Positions 1-13,080 of a stretch of 64,000 nucleotides of DNA are shown in pieces. The first letter of the stretch is position 1; each line of letters begins with the position of its first letter. The notes under the pieces were generated by a model. It did not search any database, was not told the DNA's origin, and saw only the letters and a list, made by a program, of their open reading frames with translations. A program made the translations under genes and the position numbers. Origin of the DNA: Beaufortia kweichowensis (taxonomy: Eukaryota; Chordata; Actinopteri; Cypriniformes; Gastromyzontidae). The stretch lies in NCBI GenBank assembly GCA_019155185.1, contig CM032795.1, positions 11,759,795 through 11,823,794 on the forward strand, given 5' to 3'.

Positions 1-2867
1 AGACGGCTGACAAGCATTTTTATAATGCACTTAATGAATTCACAGAGAAAGGAAATAAGAATGAACAAAGTGCTCTTGAGCATCTGTTCTGATCGCCCAT
101 GAAAACAGTGTGTGAATGTTAAGGAGCGGTATCATTACCATTCGTCCCATGAGCACCATTTCTGAATAAAAGATTGTGGGGTTAATTAATGAACATGAGG
201 TCAGTTGTGTGAGGGGACTGCAGCAGAAATGGGCTCCCACGGTGACGATGAGACATAATTAACAGGACGTAGCCACCGTCCACTCCCTCTTTCTCACACG
301 CATACAATTTTAAAGCTATATTAGTGACCTCTCACAGACACAATGGCTTTTATAGTAAGATTATGACATTTACTATACCCCTAAACATAACTCTCACAGA
401 AACCGGTTGACATTATTACATTTATGAGCATTTCCAAAGGTAAGTGACACTTGAGTTAGTCTTGAACAGGTTTCATTATATGTGCGAGGACATTTTCAAA
501 CACTTGGCTGTCCAAACCTACACACACACACATGCGCACACACATCAGCTGTGGTCTCCTGTGCCCTCCAAGCATGTGCAAAGACAAATGCCAAACATGT
601 GATAGGACAAGAATTAAGCCACAATCCAATCTCTGATTCACTTACTAAAATTACACATAAGCTTGAAGCACCCAATGCAGTACTATACCCCCTGGGCTGC
701 CGTTTTAGAGTCGTGCCATGATACGCCAAGCAATGCCAACTGGCCCTCTTCACGGTCTTCACCAGATCAATGCATGATGCAAAATCTAAGACTATAAGCT
801 TAACTGAACACGCCAATGCCAACACTCGGTGCTTGCTGAATCTAATGTGCGGTCTTAAGGCATTTCAGGTTAGAAATTATGCACATACATAGACATCTAC
901 ATTACAGTACATAAACATTGTGTGTCAAGATCAGGGTTTAGGCTAAATGCTGCACATGCTGGATACCAAACTCTATTACTGTAAGTGTGATGTCACTACT
1001 CTGAAATTCAGTTATACAATAAATAACAGAGGACATAATATATTTACATGTTTGCATTTGGCAGATGCTTTATAAAACCTTTTGTGCTAGTCTGTATGTG
1101 GTACAGAGTGCATTGTTTCTGCTTCTTTCTAGTCAGGACATACAGAGCCTGAGGATAAACATCTAATCAAATGAGCAAGTGTTGTTTATCAACTAACTGT
1201 TTGAATCAAATCATTTTTCTACCAGTCAGTGATATTGGGATAGATGGAAGCTGTTGTGATTTAGGACACAAGGGCCATGTGACAGATTGAAATGAACTAA
1301 AATGAAGTGATATGATAAATCATTTATCACTCGGATGTGATAAATGGCTGCAATGGAAACTGTAATGGTTCAGTATCTGCTCTATGGGTAGATGGCATAT
1401 TTAATTTGGGCAAATGAAAATAAGACTGTGAGGAATTTGTTTGACTGGTGTGAACGCATATATCTGAGCAAACCTAATCCAAATGGGGTTTGCTTATTGT
1501 GGTTTGCAATTGATATAAAAATATAAAACAAACTGTCTTGACATGTGAATAAAAAGGGCTATTGATATATAATTTGAATAATATTTTTATGTTTTAAGTC
1601 ACACTGTAATAACGTCACCGTAATCCTCTCACAATCCATTTCCTCTCGCAGCAGTAGCTACTTTTAGTCTGAATTCCGATCATGAGCCTCGTGATGGATG
1701 ACAGCCATCAATGTCATTGTGATGACAATCGATAGGGTGACCTCGTCACGACAATGTCAACTGTCAGTGCCAATGACGAGCATGCAATGTAATGTGTGAG
1801 TATATCTGTCTGTAAGTCTCTACACTTTCATTCCATTTACAAAAGCATCAAGTAAACTTATTTGCACTTCAGAGAGTTTTCTGTGTACTGTAGATGACAA
1901 AAAACCTCACGAAACACGCAAACATGTTTCCCACAGGCCAGGCTAACCAAAACCTACAAAGCTGAGAAAGACATCAAAGGTGTAGTGTGTAATATCTGCA
2001 CCAGTATATCACAAAACTGCGCAAATATTTGCTTTCAAAAACTGGTTCGCAAACACTCCCTACACCTGCCATTGGTACAGACAGGTCAACAGCTGTGCCT
2101 AGATCCAATGTTTTGACAGAAAAGCGACCTGTTCAACTTATGACCAAACATATTATTGTTTGCATTAGACATTAACGCCTCTTCAGCGAGCACATATAGA
2201 TATTACAGAATTAAGTTCTCTTGCGGCTTTATTACACTTTTAATACATCTTTCAATATTAAACATCTCCCACACTCTGCACTTCTCATTTATCCATGTTT
2301 CCACTTCTCTTACATGCCAACAACTATAATATTGCATTTTGGCACTACTGTTTTTATTCATTAAAAAATTCATTAAAAGTTTAAAAAACAAATATTTTAT
2401 TTGAATACATTTACAAATCTTTCAAACAACCTCAAAACAAAGCAACAAAGCGCTCAAGACATTTTTCAATAGTATGCCAGTATCCCTTCACTTATTGATC
2501 TGTCTGCAATGACTCACTGGCAAACTCCAAATAAATGTTCACCTTTGTTCCCACGCAAACACATGCCGTCACATGCCAGTGACCTGCAGGTAGGTGCTAA
2601 TGAATCCTCTCATGGACACCAAGAATAATGATAGTGATTTTATATATATGTGTGAGTGTATGTGTGACCAAAAGCCACATTGCCAGTAACAGCAGCAATG
2701 ACCTTCAAAGTCCAACCAACACGCATGAACTCTTATCTGTGGAACGATGCCAGTCAGGCAGATGGTGACAATGCACATGCCGACCACATAGACAGATATG
2801 AGACATAAGCAATCTCACACACACACACACACACACAATACTGTTCAGATACAAAACACACACTCAC
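1..2867. other. klhl13 intron 2 (5' part), no gene seen
   Basis: AT-rich intronic sequence downstream of klhl13 exon 2. Short open frames on both strands show no family resemblance. A CA-rich stretch lies at about 520-545 and a (CA)n tract at 2816-2837. A fragment at about 1047-1080 resembles the TTTGGCAGATGCTTT tail of fish tRNA-derived SINEs. A cluster of TGACA/TGTCA motifs at 1695-1775 is discussed as a finding. There is no BTB or Kelch coding potential. Confidence 0.6.
2816..2837. repeat. (CA)n microsatellite
   Basis: Eleven CA units, 31 bp beyond the donor of klhl13 exon 2 (intron side on the minus strand, where it reads TG). Confidence 0.95.
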
Positions 2868-5800
2868 CTGCAGAACCACAGAACTGTGCGTGTTGCTGGT
2901 AAAGAAGCGTGTGTTTCCTGTTTTTGAGGCCTGCAAGTGGGAGGAGAGTCCCATTTCACCGCATCCTAGTGACACCTTCATCATCTGAGCATCATCATCC
3001 TCCACTAGCGATCTGTCCATCGGGGGAAAGAGAGAGAGAAAAAGACAAACGAGAGGGTTGGTTAATATCAGGCATCATATTGGAGAGGACTATAAAGAAT
3101 GTGGGTATGTGGGTGCATGTCTGGGCTATGTGCAAACTCCAACATCTTTTATCCAACAGCTGCAAAAAACATTTTGATGGCTGAAATTTTCCCATGAATA
3201 TTTATTCATTTATTCTGACAAAACTATTTTCCCCCCAAATAACATCACTGAATAATATATTCCAAAGGCTGGTTTAGTTGAAGGTGGGTGCATGACTCCC
3301 ACTAAAGCCCAGACAGATTGTAAAATACATGCTTATATATGCTGGACTGCAAAAATGAAATATTGATTTATCTGATGTTTTCTCTTGATTCTCTTATTTT
3401 AAAATTAACAATAGGACTTCTTTTCAAACAACACAAACACACATAACTTAATGTTCAAGACACTAAACCACATGTATAATGGTAGGTTTACTACTATCAC
3501 AGAGCTTAAACACAATGTTTCCTGAGCAATCATTAAGAAAATCATATTTTAAAGCTCTCATTAGTTTTTCTACATGCACTTGTCCTCCTAAAAGATCCTA
3601 AAGGCAACTTTCATCTGAAAATTCAGCAATTGGGAATTTTGCTAATATGAAAGCATGATGCGTTTGCTGTCTGGCCAAGTTAACTTTGCATTTTAGGGTA
3701 CATGGAAAAAAGGCCACAGAAACTAATCATGATAGCTTACAGTACACAAAAACTGTGACCTACTAGTTTTATATTTTCCCAAAAGTTTAATGGTAAAAAC
3801 AAACATTCAAAACTGGTTTAAAATCAACTATTACTGCAAACAACCACTATATATTTTGAAATTGAGAGAGATACAAACACATTTCTTTAATCTACCTTCC
3901 CTTCTCATTATCTGAAATTCTTCTAATTGAAGTAAAATCTGGCTTTAAATAATAGGAATCTATTTAAAACACAAACTTAAGATAAGAATGTGTGCATCTT
4001 CAAGCTAACTTTTGACAATTCATATGTTGAAAGTTACTGAAGTTGGTATTTCAATGACTCCAGGGGTAAACTAGTGATTTTAAATTGATTTAAAATCTTC
4101 AAAATGCTTGGGGTGCTAAAAACTGAGGCTGTAGGTTTGAACCTCACAAATTAAATCCCTGAACTACTGTGACACTAGAGTTCAGCCTAATTAGCGTGTT
4201 CCAAAGGGACAGTCCCGAAGCCATTATTCAATGCTAACACTGCCAGAAAAATGCATGCTAACATCCAAATTTGTTTCTGCAATCAAACCTGCCACTGACC
4301 TTTTCAAATGGTAGTCAACACAACAACATAAATAATTCACATGCGCCAACAACGTCAAGCTTGATACGTACTTGATACAATATGTTCTACAATTTGGACC
4401 TTATAGCCAACCACATGTCCCTGATTCAGACCATTTTAATAGTCAGACTGCTTTATCGCAGAAAGATTTAGCTTCTGTTGAGTTACTATTGTGTGGCGGT
4501 ACATACACCAAACAGAAATTCTCCAAGCAACTCATTGAAAAAGTAATTGAAAAGAACAAGGCAGGAGACAGATTCAAGGAGATTTCCAAGTCACTAAATG
4601 CACCTTCGAGGGCTGTTACATTGACAAGAAATGGAATGGGTATTGCACAGCTGTAAATCTACCCATCTGCACTGTATGAAAAGACGACTTCTAAGGGAGC
4701 GAGGCCACCAAGAGACCAATGACAACTCTGATGGAGTTATAAACATTAGTGGAGGAGATCGGAAAGGATGTGCACACAACAACTGTCTCATAAGTGTTTT
4801 AACAATCACAGATACAGTGACAAAAGCAACGGAAAGAAAAACAAAATGTCAAACGACATCTTGGCTAACATTTGCCAGATGTGATTTTATGAAAGCATTA
4901 TGAATGAAAATCTTGGACTACTTTATAGGTCAACACAACACAATAACATTTATTTCACAGTAGTTCTGAAATATGAGATTTTCCCTTGCAGCATCTGTTT
5001 TTTCATGGCTTTAACAAAGACATCTAACTAGGCTCTCTGGGTTTACAAAAGTGACCCACTGCCCTGGATGAAGACCAAGGGAAAACAGAGAGATTTTTGG
5101 GATCGATCATTGACTGCTGTAGAATAACCTCGGGGTACGAGGGAAGAAAACTGAACAAAACAAAACAGTACAGTGATACTCTTGTCACGATACTGAATCT
5201 ATTGGTACCACAAAACAATTCATTGGCTCTATTAATTTAACTGTATTGCAGTTAGATTTTAAAATGCATCCATGTTAACTTACTGCAGTCAAATGAACAA
5301 CTGTACATTTAGTCAATTAAAGCATTTCAATAATCAATATATTGCAAAAACAAAGATCATATATATATTGTAACGTGACAAGAGTATAAAAACACAGCGA
5401 CAAAGAAAACAGGGTAATGCCCAGTAATGCTGAGCTTTGGAGGAACGGGCAGGCTCGTCAAGGAAACGCTACAAGATGATGAGACGTTTCTATGGCAAAA
5501 AGGAGGAGACTAAAATGGCAGGCACAGTCACATGACACAAAGCACAGGCAGCTGATTGGTGCATTACCCTGTCAGGTGATAGGTTGGAGATGCAGCAAGC
5601 AGAGAGTGGGTGGTCCACACCACAAACGAGTGCTGGTGGCTGCCAAAAACAACGAGAGATATAGAATCACTAATACACATGCGCTCAAAAAACACATGCA
5701 AACACAGACACACAAGTGACAAGTGCCAATTAAACCACTCATGAAAACAGGACAGAGAGAGAGAGAGAAGGAGAGAATAAAAGAGGGAGAGAGATCACAA

Positions 5801-6228
5801 GGCTGTTAATTCATTAAGCAGTTTACTTTTGTGAAGCTTCTAAATTACTGAGCTAAATTAGATGATGATTGTTGTTATGGGAAAATTGAATCCCAAGGGT
5901 TGACTTGATTAAAACTTGACATGAAATGGCAAACCGAGATGAGACATGACACTCACAATCATTACCAAGTACCATTATAAACATTCGTTTAAATGATCCA
6001 ACAACCAAAGATCTTATATAAACTGATACAAGCTGTGCACTAACTATCACTAAATACTGTAATGCAGAAAGACACAGTGACTGACATGAATAAAAGTTGT
6101 AGACAGAATATTTTGAGTGTTTGAGAGTAAGAGCAAGTGAAAGAGCATTATCATTACCCGCCTTCTTTAATAATTGCATATTATGAAAGGACACCATTAA
6201 AGTGGACAAGAGAACAGCTGGGCTGCTA

Positions 6229-6263
<35 letters not shown>

Positions 6264-9200
6264 TGGAAACGGACCTCAACATATTCCGCTTTGATTAACC
6301 AACATCCTTTTCAACTCTTCTGGACCAGATCTCTGCCTATTAATTAGGCTTTGAGCCCACACTAACACATGCACACGCACACTTCTGCTGTCTTCTCTCA
6401 GATATCTCTGAAAATCAGTTCACCCACCCTGAGCATCCTCAGAGAAGAGAATTAGACAGCCACTCGAGCTATGTCAGATAATGATACATCAAACATTAAC
6501 AAATGGGGGAAGAGAAAGATGACTGGTCTGATATTATAAAGTGAATTTTTGCAGCTTAATATAACTGGCATTCTGAGTCGTCCTCCCTAGATTGTTTTTT
6601 GTAAAAACATGTTATGGTGAAGGACTTTAAATCTAGGACAAAAAGCTTGAGGGAGGGAGCGTATACCTGCTACTAGAAAACTGCAGATTCAAGACTTGTT
6701 ACAATGTTAAAACTGGTGCAAAGTTAGATCAAGGTGTTCACGAGTTATGACAATATTAAAGTTATGAGATATTAAAAATATATTCCTGGTAAAATACATC
6801 TTAAGCTTAAACAAAATCTGTGCCGTGATCTACCATACAAAATAATGTCAATTCACCCCTCAGTTTGTTACACAAATCTATTCACAGTAACGCGCTTACA
6901 ACAGAACTCTAGCAGGCAAGCATTTCTGATGGCTCTGTTTTTTTTCTTTATGGATAAACTATAAAGTTATTTCCATCAGCAGAAGTATAACAATGTGACT
7001 AATGCCCCACTCACTCTTTTGTCATCTTTGTCTTCTCAGTGTAGGAGTGTGTGTGTGTGTAGCTGGTGTGAGAGTACATGTAGGAGTGTGTAATTCGTGG
7101 GGTTCATTTTTATTGTTTAAATGCAGAATGAAATCCTGTAAAAAATCCTCAGATTTTCTGCCAGGGTGTGTGTGACTCACATGGCGACTCAAAGCTCTGT
7201 GACACACGTGAACACTGATTTACCCCATATAATGAGGACATTTGAGTGTCGATAGCAATGGAGATGATACAGAGACAGCAGACACTGATGCACTCAGATA
7301 TGGATAAGTATGAAGCAACAATAGCAAATGAGAACGTCAGGCTATAAATTCCCTGAATTTCACACAAATATAACTCACAAAAAAATTACACTGGCCATTT
7401 CACACTATATGAAGGCCTATGAAGATGTATGTGTACAGTGGCCAGTGCAGTTGATTTTAGGTGTGTAATGATTTCACATCTTTCCAAATCTTTTTTTAAC
7501 CACACAATGCTTAATATGTTTTTGAGTTATTGAGAAAAACTTATCTATGCCTCTTGTTTGAAATCAAAAGCATTAATTATGATTATCTAACTGCAGTGAC
7601 AAGTCTATGACTGATTAAAATACATGGTTATATAATGCTAATTAAGACTGAACCTCGAGGTATTCACTCTGTACTGACCAAGGGCAGCTCTCTGAACATT
7701 TAAACACACCATACATGACCACACAGATTATCTGTGCATGAATGAGAATATGATGATATTAATGAACAAAGATATGCTTTTGACATTTGTAGCACAGCTT
7801 TTGTAAAAATGAGGGCAGGATCAACAATGGAGCCCATGTGTTGTTGTTTTATTTGTCATCATGTGACCACTCAGGGAAGTCCAGCTGCTGCCATTATAAA
7901 TTGTTCAGACCTTAAATTGGGTTCAAAGGACCCACATTTCATTTTTATCACACATGGAGGGAGATGAACACAAGCCATCTGCTGCCTAAAATCTGCATCT
8001 GTTTAACCATCGGAATTCATCATGTATTCAATTTGTGTGTTTGTGTTTATGTAAGGGTGAGACTGAGTTGCAAAAAGTAAATTTATAAAGGTCATACCCT
8101 TATGAAATAAACAGACTGATAAGATATTTTCACAGTTACACAGATTCAAAGTAATATATGTGTCCAAGGATTAAGCAAAAGAAGAGAAAAAACATCAGCT
8201 TTACTCTGTATACACACAGTGGACCTTACAAGATTTTGTGCTAATTAACCTTTAAAGCCCCTGAAACAAAAAAAAACAATATTCTGCTGTCTACAGTCCT
8301 CCTGACTTTCTGCAAATCCATTATGAAAAGAAATAACAGGTTGTATTTGAACAAACAAAAGTGCCTTTCAGACTGAAACACACAAAACTTATACTCAACC
8401 AAACTAAATGAGTTTGAAATTAGTAGCTACATTCATATATTCATTAACAGAAACATTCATACAATAATAGATGTAGCAGCAATAAAAAAGAAAATTAAAA
8501 CAAAATTAAAAGAATGAAAAAGAAGGAAAGGCCCTTTTAAACAAGTGTGTTTCGTCTGTGTACTTGCCAAACATCCTTATTCTTATCACCATCTATTCCT
8601 CTCCTCCCCATATTTTTCATATTTTACATTCCAATGCCATATGCCATGCCATATCTTCTGTCTTTTCCACCAACCCTGGTTTCCACCACCTTCCCCCTTT
8701 CCCTCATCTGAGGTGATCATGAGGTGAAAATTAGATTCCTTTTTTATGACGCAACAAGATTAAACAGATGTGAATAAAGGAAGTCACAGAAAAGCAGAGA
8801 AAACACAGAAAAATGGGAACAAAGAGACAAAGTGTGACACATCAGCTGTCATTCTGACATTCTCCTCCACCAGGTTAATGTTGGAGGAAGTGAGACTTGT
8901 TAGATGATGAATATGGTTTTACAATGTAATGTATGTATGTGTGCCACATTAGCTTTTTTTCTTTGCAGAGATGACGCTGAAGGGCAGCAGCAGAGATGTG
9001 GGAGTAAAACTAACGTAGAAAATCACAAGGAATGAAGCATTAAATCTTTGACTGGCAAGAGAATAAGTGACAGAGCAAATGAAATACTGCAGCAGTCACT
9101 TATTCATTATTATTCCATTAATTATAACCCCACACTCATATGCAGGGTCCAAAATTAACACTCACCAAGTTAAAACTGGTGAATAAGAAAGACTAGTTAC

Positions 9201-12200
9201 TTATTATAAACGCCAACATTACATGTAGGGTCCAAAATTAACTTAGTCTTTCCTGTAAATAAATATTTGCACCAGTCAATAAAACTGCATCCTCAACAAC
9301 TCAGGAACAAAAAAATGCACAATTCAATTATATTTTATTCACGTTAGTTTAATGGCAAGCAAGACATTTCCTAAATTTAAAACACCATTGGCACATGCGG
9401 GCAAAAGTTAATTTTAGACGCTGCTCACATGTCATATTGGCTGGTGGAGGGCAGAGGGGCTACAGAGTATTTGTAATAAATATACTCCGGAACCTGCCCC
9501 AGTCTATTATTACCTAATATAGACCACAGCCAAATAACTACATCTCAAGCGCGAAATTAAGCTTTTACCTAGAGGTGAAAATATGATGCGAGTATGATAT
9601 TATCAAACAACTGCATTACATCAGAAATTGACAAATTAAAAGATAAAACTACTGGCATTTGAGTAGGCAGATTTGTAAAAAGGATTTGAAATATCCCACA
9701 AACGTTTTATCTGCTGCAGTCAAGTAAAAGATTCATTTTTTACTGCACTTAAATGCATAAAACCTCTAAAGACTCAGGAAAATATATCACAGGATCTCTA
9801 TTCAAATCTCACGTTTAGTTCAATGTGCAAAAAACTGATCCTAAACACCTATTTTTTCTCTACAGTGTGTCGTTTTTTATTTTATTTAATTTTCACACAG
9901 CCTTTAGTTCACACATGCAAAAGGAGGCCAAAGCAGCAATGGACTAAAACAATCACTGTCATCTATCTGCAAAGCATGCTAGACATATAGCAGCTTCCTA
10001 CAAACAGATCTGATTGGAAGTTGGTATACAAAAATCGAAAAAGAGTCTGACACGTCCCTTTTCTTTCATGTGAGATCACAAGGTAAAGAAGAAAAGCTGA
10101 AACACAGAAAGAATCTGATGCTAAATGTGAAAGCGAAGAGGACGAACTACTGTCTGTTTTTTCTAACATTTTTGTGGGTTTGATATTGTCTTCACAGGAG
10201 ACTAAAGCATATTAGACAAGTGCTGGCAGCAAAACAAACACACAATGAATTTCCTGCATGACATACACACTGAAAAAAGTCAGAAAATAGGACTGAGCCT
10301 TCAAAAAGATTTTACTTTGGCAATGCATAACGTGAAGGCCAAGGTCCCTCTAGCAGCGGATTAGAAGGACTTAGGATCTGCCACCACCACTGTGTACAGT
10401 CTTTACCTGTGTCAAGTCAAACACTCAAACACACACACAATACCCTCATCACATGGCAAAATCTTTCCAGGCTGTCACTCCTCATTACTGTTAAGATGAG
10501 AGCCAGGAACATGACTTTCAAATTTACAAATATAAGTTTCAGCTTTTTTGTTTGTTGCTTTAAAGTGTATTCAGAAGTGCGTGTTCATCCACACTTTGTT
10601 TACTCAATAACTTGCAATTTTCTGGATGTGGATTTTAGTTAGTATGAACACCTCTCTCTCGCCCTACTGAGCGTGAAATCTTCACTACAGGCAGCAAGTA
10701 AATTTAGAAGGTGAGGTAACAGTTCATGAGTACACACACGTGCACCTAAATAAATCCCCACCTTTCATTAAACCCAAGGAAGTACAAGAGATGAACCCAA
10801 TTCAAATGTTCCCTTATTCGTTCTTTCACACAGACAGGCACAGAGTGCAATTTTATCTGGTTACAACATCCTGTTATTCTATATTCAAGTATATGTCTAA
10901 AACCCAGACCACCAGAGTAATCAAATAAAGAATGATTTATGTGTCCAAGAAGCATCTCTCCTCCCATTAAGAAATACAGAAACCATAGCTCACCCTGTAA
11001 TTACACACATAACACGTGGCCAAAACAGTAAAAAATAGACTTTGTTATTTTTGGGCAAGGTTTATCTGGGAGGGGCTCTAGCAGGGTCAGAAACCCAACA
11101 CTGTAATCAACAACCCCAAACCTTAAATCTACAAGATGGGGAGATGATTCTTTATTGACAGTTATGACCAAATTGCCATAAAGAAAGAAAGATAGACAAG
11201 AAATAGAGAAATTAGTAACAAAACAAAGCAAATCAGGGCATTTTTGAACCATGTCTGTGACTTTAGAACTGAACTTTCAGTATGATGCAGACTAGTAAGA
11301 GCTCCCTCACAGTTAACTAGCATGCAGTTAATCATGGTTTAAGGATTTAAATGAGCAGCATTTGCTTAAGGACAGTTAAGATTAAAGATATACTAAGCGC
11401 CATAAACTACAGTATGATCATATCATGGTATGGCAGACACATAAGTTCATACAAATTGTTGTGTAGATCATAATAATTTTTTCCTACCTGTAATACCTTT
11501 ATACAACCAAACATAGGCTACTTGATGTTTTATTATTGTTCATGGCAATGCTTTATTGGTCTAATGGGAAGCATTCTACTGCGCATTTATTTACATCAAT
11601 TGCATTCACTTATGATAAGCTGTCTGTCTGGCCAAAGACAAATTAAACAAAATATGAAGTCAATCGCCCTTCTTTAGCACGACGAACGGTCTATTGACCG
11701 TTCCGGAATCAGTAACAAGCCGAGCGGAAGCGCTACCGGTCGTGTATCGCGTATCATCCAGCATCAGCACTGCATCCTCCAGCAGTCCACCGAGCCCCCA
11801 CCCAACACAACCGCGCTTAAATCCAGGGCACACGACACGCCAGGACAATAGATTGCTTTACAGTGCGTTATCTCAGCCCAGTCCGCTCTATCGCTCATAA
11901 ATCCTTCAAGCGGATACAGGGAGAATAGAAAAAGAAAGCGCATGAAGGCAAATAAAAGGAAGGGGGTGCATGAAATCTGCATCCTAGGTGCATGTGCAAC
12001 ACTATAGGCGGTGCGCGGAAACACGTTAAAAATGTAAAAGTTTAGGCGAGTGAAGATGCAGTATGTGTCAAAACTGTAAAACAGGCTACCTAAACGTTCA
12101 TAATTAGCTTACAGAGTAAACGGGGAGAGGGGAGGCGACACCGACCCCCAAACAACAAATGCATCCTTAGTGAAGAAATACTGAGGTAAAATAAACACAC

Positions 12201-12364
12201 GCGCTATTAAATCACTAATGTTTGCATTTTAAAACACAGATAAACAGTAACATTACAACTACTCACATGTATGCTGGGGACAGCGGAGAGGACCTGGACG
12301 TTTTGAGGACGGGCACGGGAAATTTCCAGCTAACGGGAGAACCGCTTTTCCATTTCAACGGCAT
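2868..12364 (-). CDS. klhl13: Kelch-like protein 13, N-terminal two coding exons (partial)
   Basis: KLHL13 is a BTB-Kelch substrate adaptor for Cullin-3 ubiquitin ligase, known to act with KLHL9 on Aurora B in mitosis. Two coding exons are visible on the minus strand: 12267-12364 (starts MPLKWKSGSPVSWKFPVPV, 98 nt, ends in phase 2 before GTGAGT) and 2868-3012 (145 nt, reads SLVEDDDAQMMK, then GEMGLSSHLQASK, then FTSNTHSSVVLQ, ending at a GTGAGT donor). Joined, they match almost word for word the start of human KLHL13 that I remember. The start codon is chosen from that match. The 9.25-kb intron holds a dead Tc1 copy. No BTB or Kelch coding sequence appears in 1-2867, so the remaining exons must lie left of the window. 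What is seen is about 81 residues of a protein of roughly 650. Regulation probably involves alternative promoters (see 18333-18385) and a uORF at 12375-12452. Confidence 0.9.
4372..4800 (+). pseudogene. degenerate Tc1/mariner-type transposase 5' fragment
   Basis: The plus-strand frame from 4372 contains FSKQLIEKVIEKNKAGDRFK and then EISKSLNAPSRAV, which match in order and spacing the first helix-turn-helix of fish Tc1-like transposases (typically SKQxRDxVVEKYxSGxGYKKISKxLNIPxSTV). The frame then breaks. The downstream stretch AGACCAATGACAACTCTGAT continues Tc1 homology at DNA level, as does the sequence up to the CACACAACAACTGT region near 4780. No catalytic DDE region and no clear terminal inverted repeats are seen. 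It is an old, 5'-biased and inactivated copy, inserted in klhl13 intron 1 in the antisense direction to that gene. Function: none expected now. Confidence 0.7.
6230..6260. repeat. (CA)n microsatellite
   Basis: About 15 perfect CA units in klhl13 intron 1. Confidence 0.95.
9144..9280. repeat. direct and inverted repeat cluster
   Basis: AGGGTCCAAAATTAAC occurs at 9144-9159 and again at 9227-9242. Between and beyond them, ACTGGTGAATAAGAAAGACT is mirrored by the reverse complement of AGTCTTTCC...CACCAGT. This looks like a remnant of a small fold-back repeat. No coding sequence. Confidence 0.5.
11640..11860. promoter_or_regulatory. CpG-rich patch with perfect 8-bp palindrome
   Basis: A CpG-dense island in klhl13 intron 1, about 500 bp downstream of exon 1, separated from the main promoter by AT-rich sequence. 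It includes GAACGGTC-TATT-GACCGTTC at 11684-11703, a perfect inverted repeat with a four-base loop. Open frames across it on both strands show no family match. It could be a downstream promoter or enhancer of klhl13; this is inferred from composition only. Confidence 0.35.
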
Positions 12365-13080
12365 GTTTTTCTAGTCACCACCTCGATACAGCGCGAAAGA
12401 TGATAACCGTGAAGAGCGAGTCCATGGAGAGGCGACCAGCGCGGGCTTCCATCCCCGTCAGTCCTCACTGACAGCAGGGAAGAAGGAGGAAGAAAGCGGA
12501 GAAAACGGGCAGCTCCGCTTGAAAAAGCGCAGTTTAATTGAGGCAGCCTTGTCTGAAATTCACGTGAATGTTGGCGAAAAAACGAAACGAATGCTTAAGC
12601 CTGAGCTTAGAAGTAAAAAGCAGGTGTGCCTGAGCCGCGGTGCACCACCTCCTGAGAAAGACAGAGGGATGATGATGGAGAGGACGGAAAAGGGAGGGGG
12701 AAAAAATAGGCACCGTCGCGTCCGGTCAGTGCAGAGAAGAGACATGCGCGGTCGGTGCGCTGGATCTTCAGCAATAGTGCCACCTTGTTCGCATGCGGGC
12801 TGACTGCAGAGCGAGATAGAGAGAACTCAGCGCTCAGATAAGACTTTAATGACCCGACATAAAATATGACACGATTGCAGGCGCAGGAAATATACAACCA
12901 GAGTGTTATCTAGCAATGAAACAGCGAAATAATAACGCTTTATTTCATCAATGGTAAAAAGAATCCCTCGCTGATGCCCGTTATACGAGACAAGACTTTG
13001 CAAAACATCGCAATCGAGACGGCGCGAGCAGGGCACAAACTCCGCCGCGGGGCTCTTCACTGACTGCCGTCACAATACAT
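12365..13080 (-). promoter_or_regulatory. CpG-rich 5' leader and promoter region of klhl13
   Basis: CpG dinucleotides are far more frequent here than in the flanking AT-rich DNA (for example around 12400-12500, 12700-12800 and 13015-13050), as expected for an unmethylated vertebrate promoter placed directly upstream of the MPLKWK start codon. No TATA box is obvious at a useful distance. The purine-rich stretch at about 12480-12700 opens long arginine-rich frames on both strands that I regard as compositional artefacts. The transcription start is not defined. Confidence 0.5.
12375..12452 (-). promoter_or_regulatory. upstream ORF in the klhl13 leader
   Basis: The leader of klhl13 exon 1 contains an ATG at 12452 in a GGGGATGG context, followed by 25 codons and a TGA at 12377-12375. 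The stop is only ten bases before the main ATG at 12364, so ribosomes would have to reinitiate or leak past it. A second in-frame ATG sits at codon 10. Such an arrangement normally lowers translation of the main frame. It matters only if transcription starts upstream of 12452, which cannot be read from the sequence. Confidence 0.5.

Larger units (their letters stand above)
3013..12266. other. klhl13 intron 1
   Basis: A 9.25-kb intron, mostly AT-rich and without recognisable coding sequence apart from Tc1-like transposase remains near 4.37-4.8 kb. Purine runs lie near 5750-5795 (GA-rich), CA repeats at 6230-6260, and two 16-bp direct repeats at 9144-9159 and 9227-9242. The last 600 bp before exon 1 become CpG-rich. 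Short open frames at 5492-5719, 5853-6260, 9963-10169 and elsewhere look random. Confidence 0.6.

Noticed and set aside
4095..4160. tRNA-like B box (GGTTTGAACCTC)
   Set aside because: No A box at the right distance and no cloverleaf; treated as chance or SINE debris.
4631..4903. 90-codon plus-strand frame next to the Tc1 fragment
   Set aside because: A shifted reading frame of the same dead transposase, not an independent gene.
12519..12897. Arg/Lys-rich frames in the klhl13 CpG island
   Set aside because: Composition-driven frames on both strands of a purine-rich promoter; no homology.
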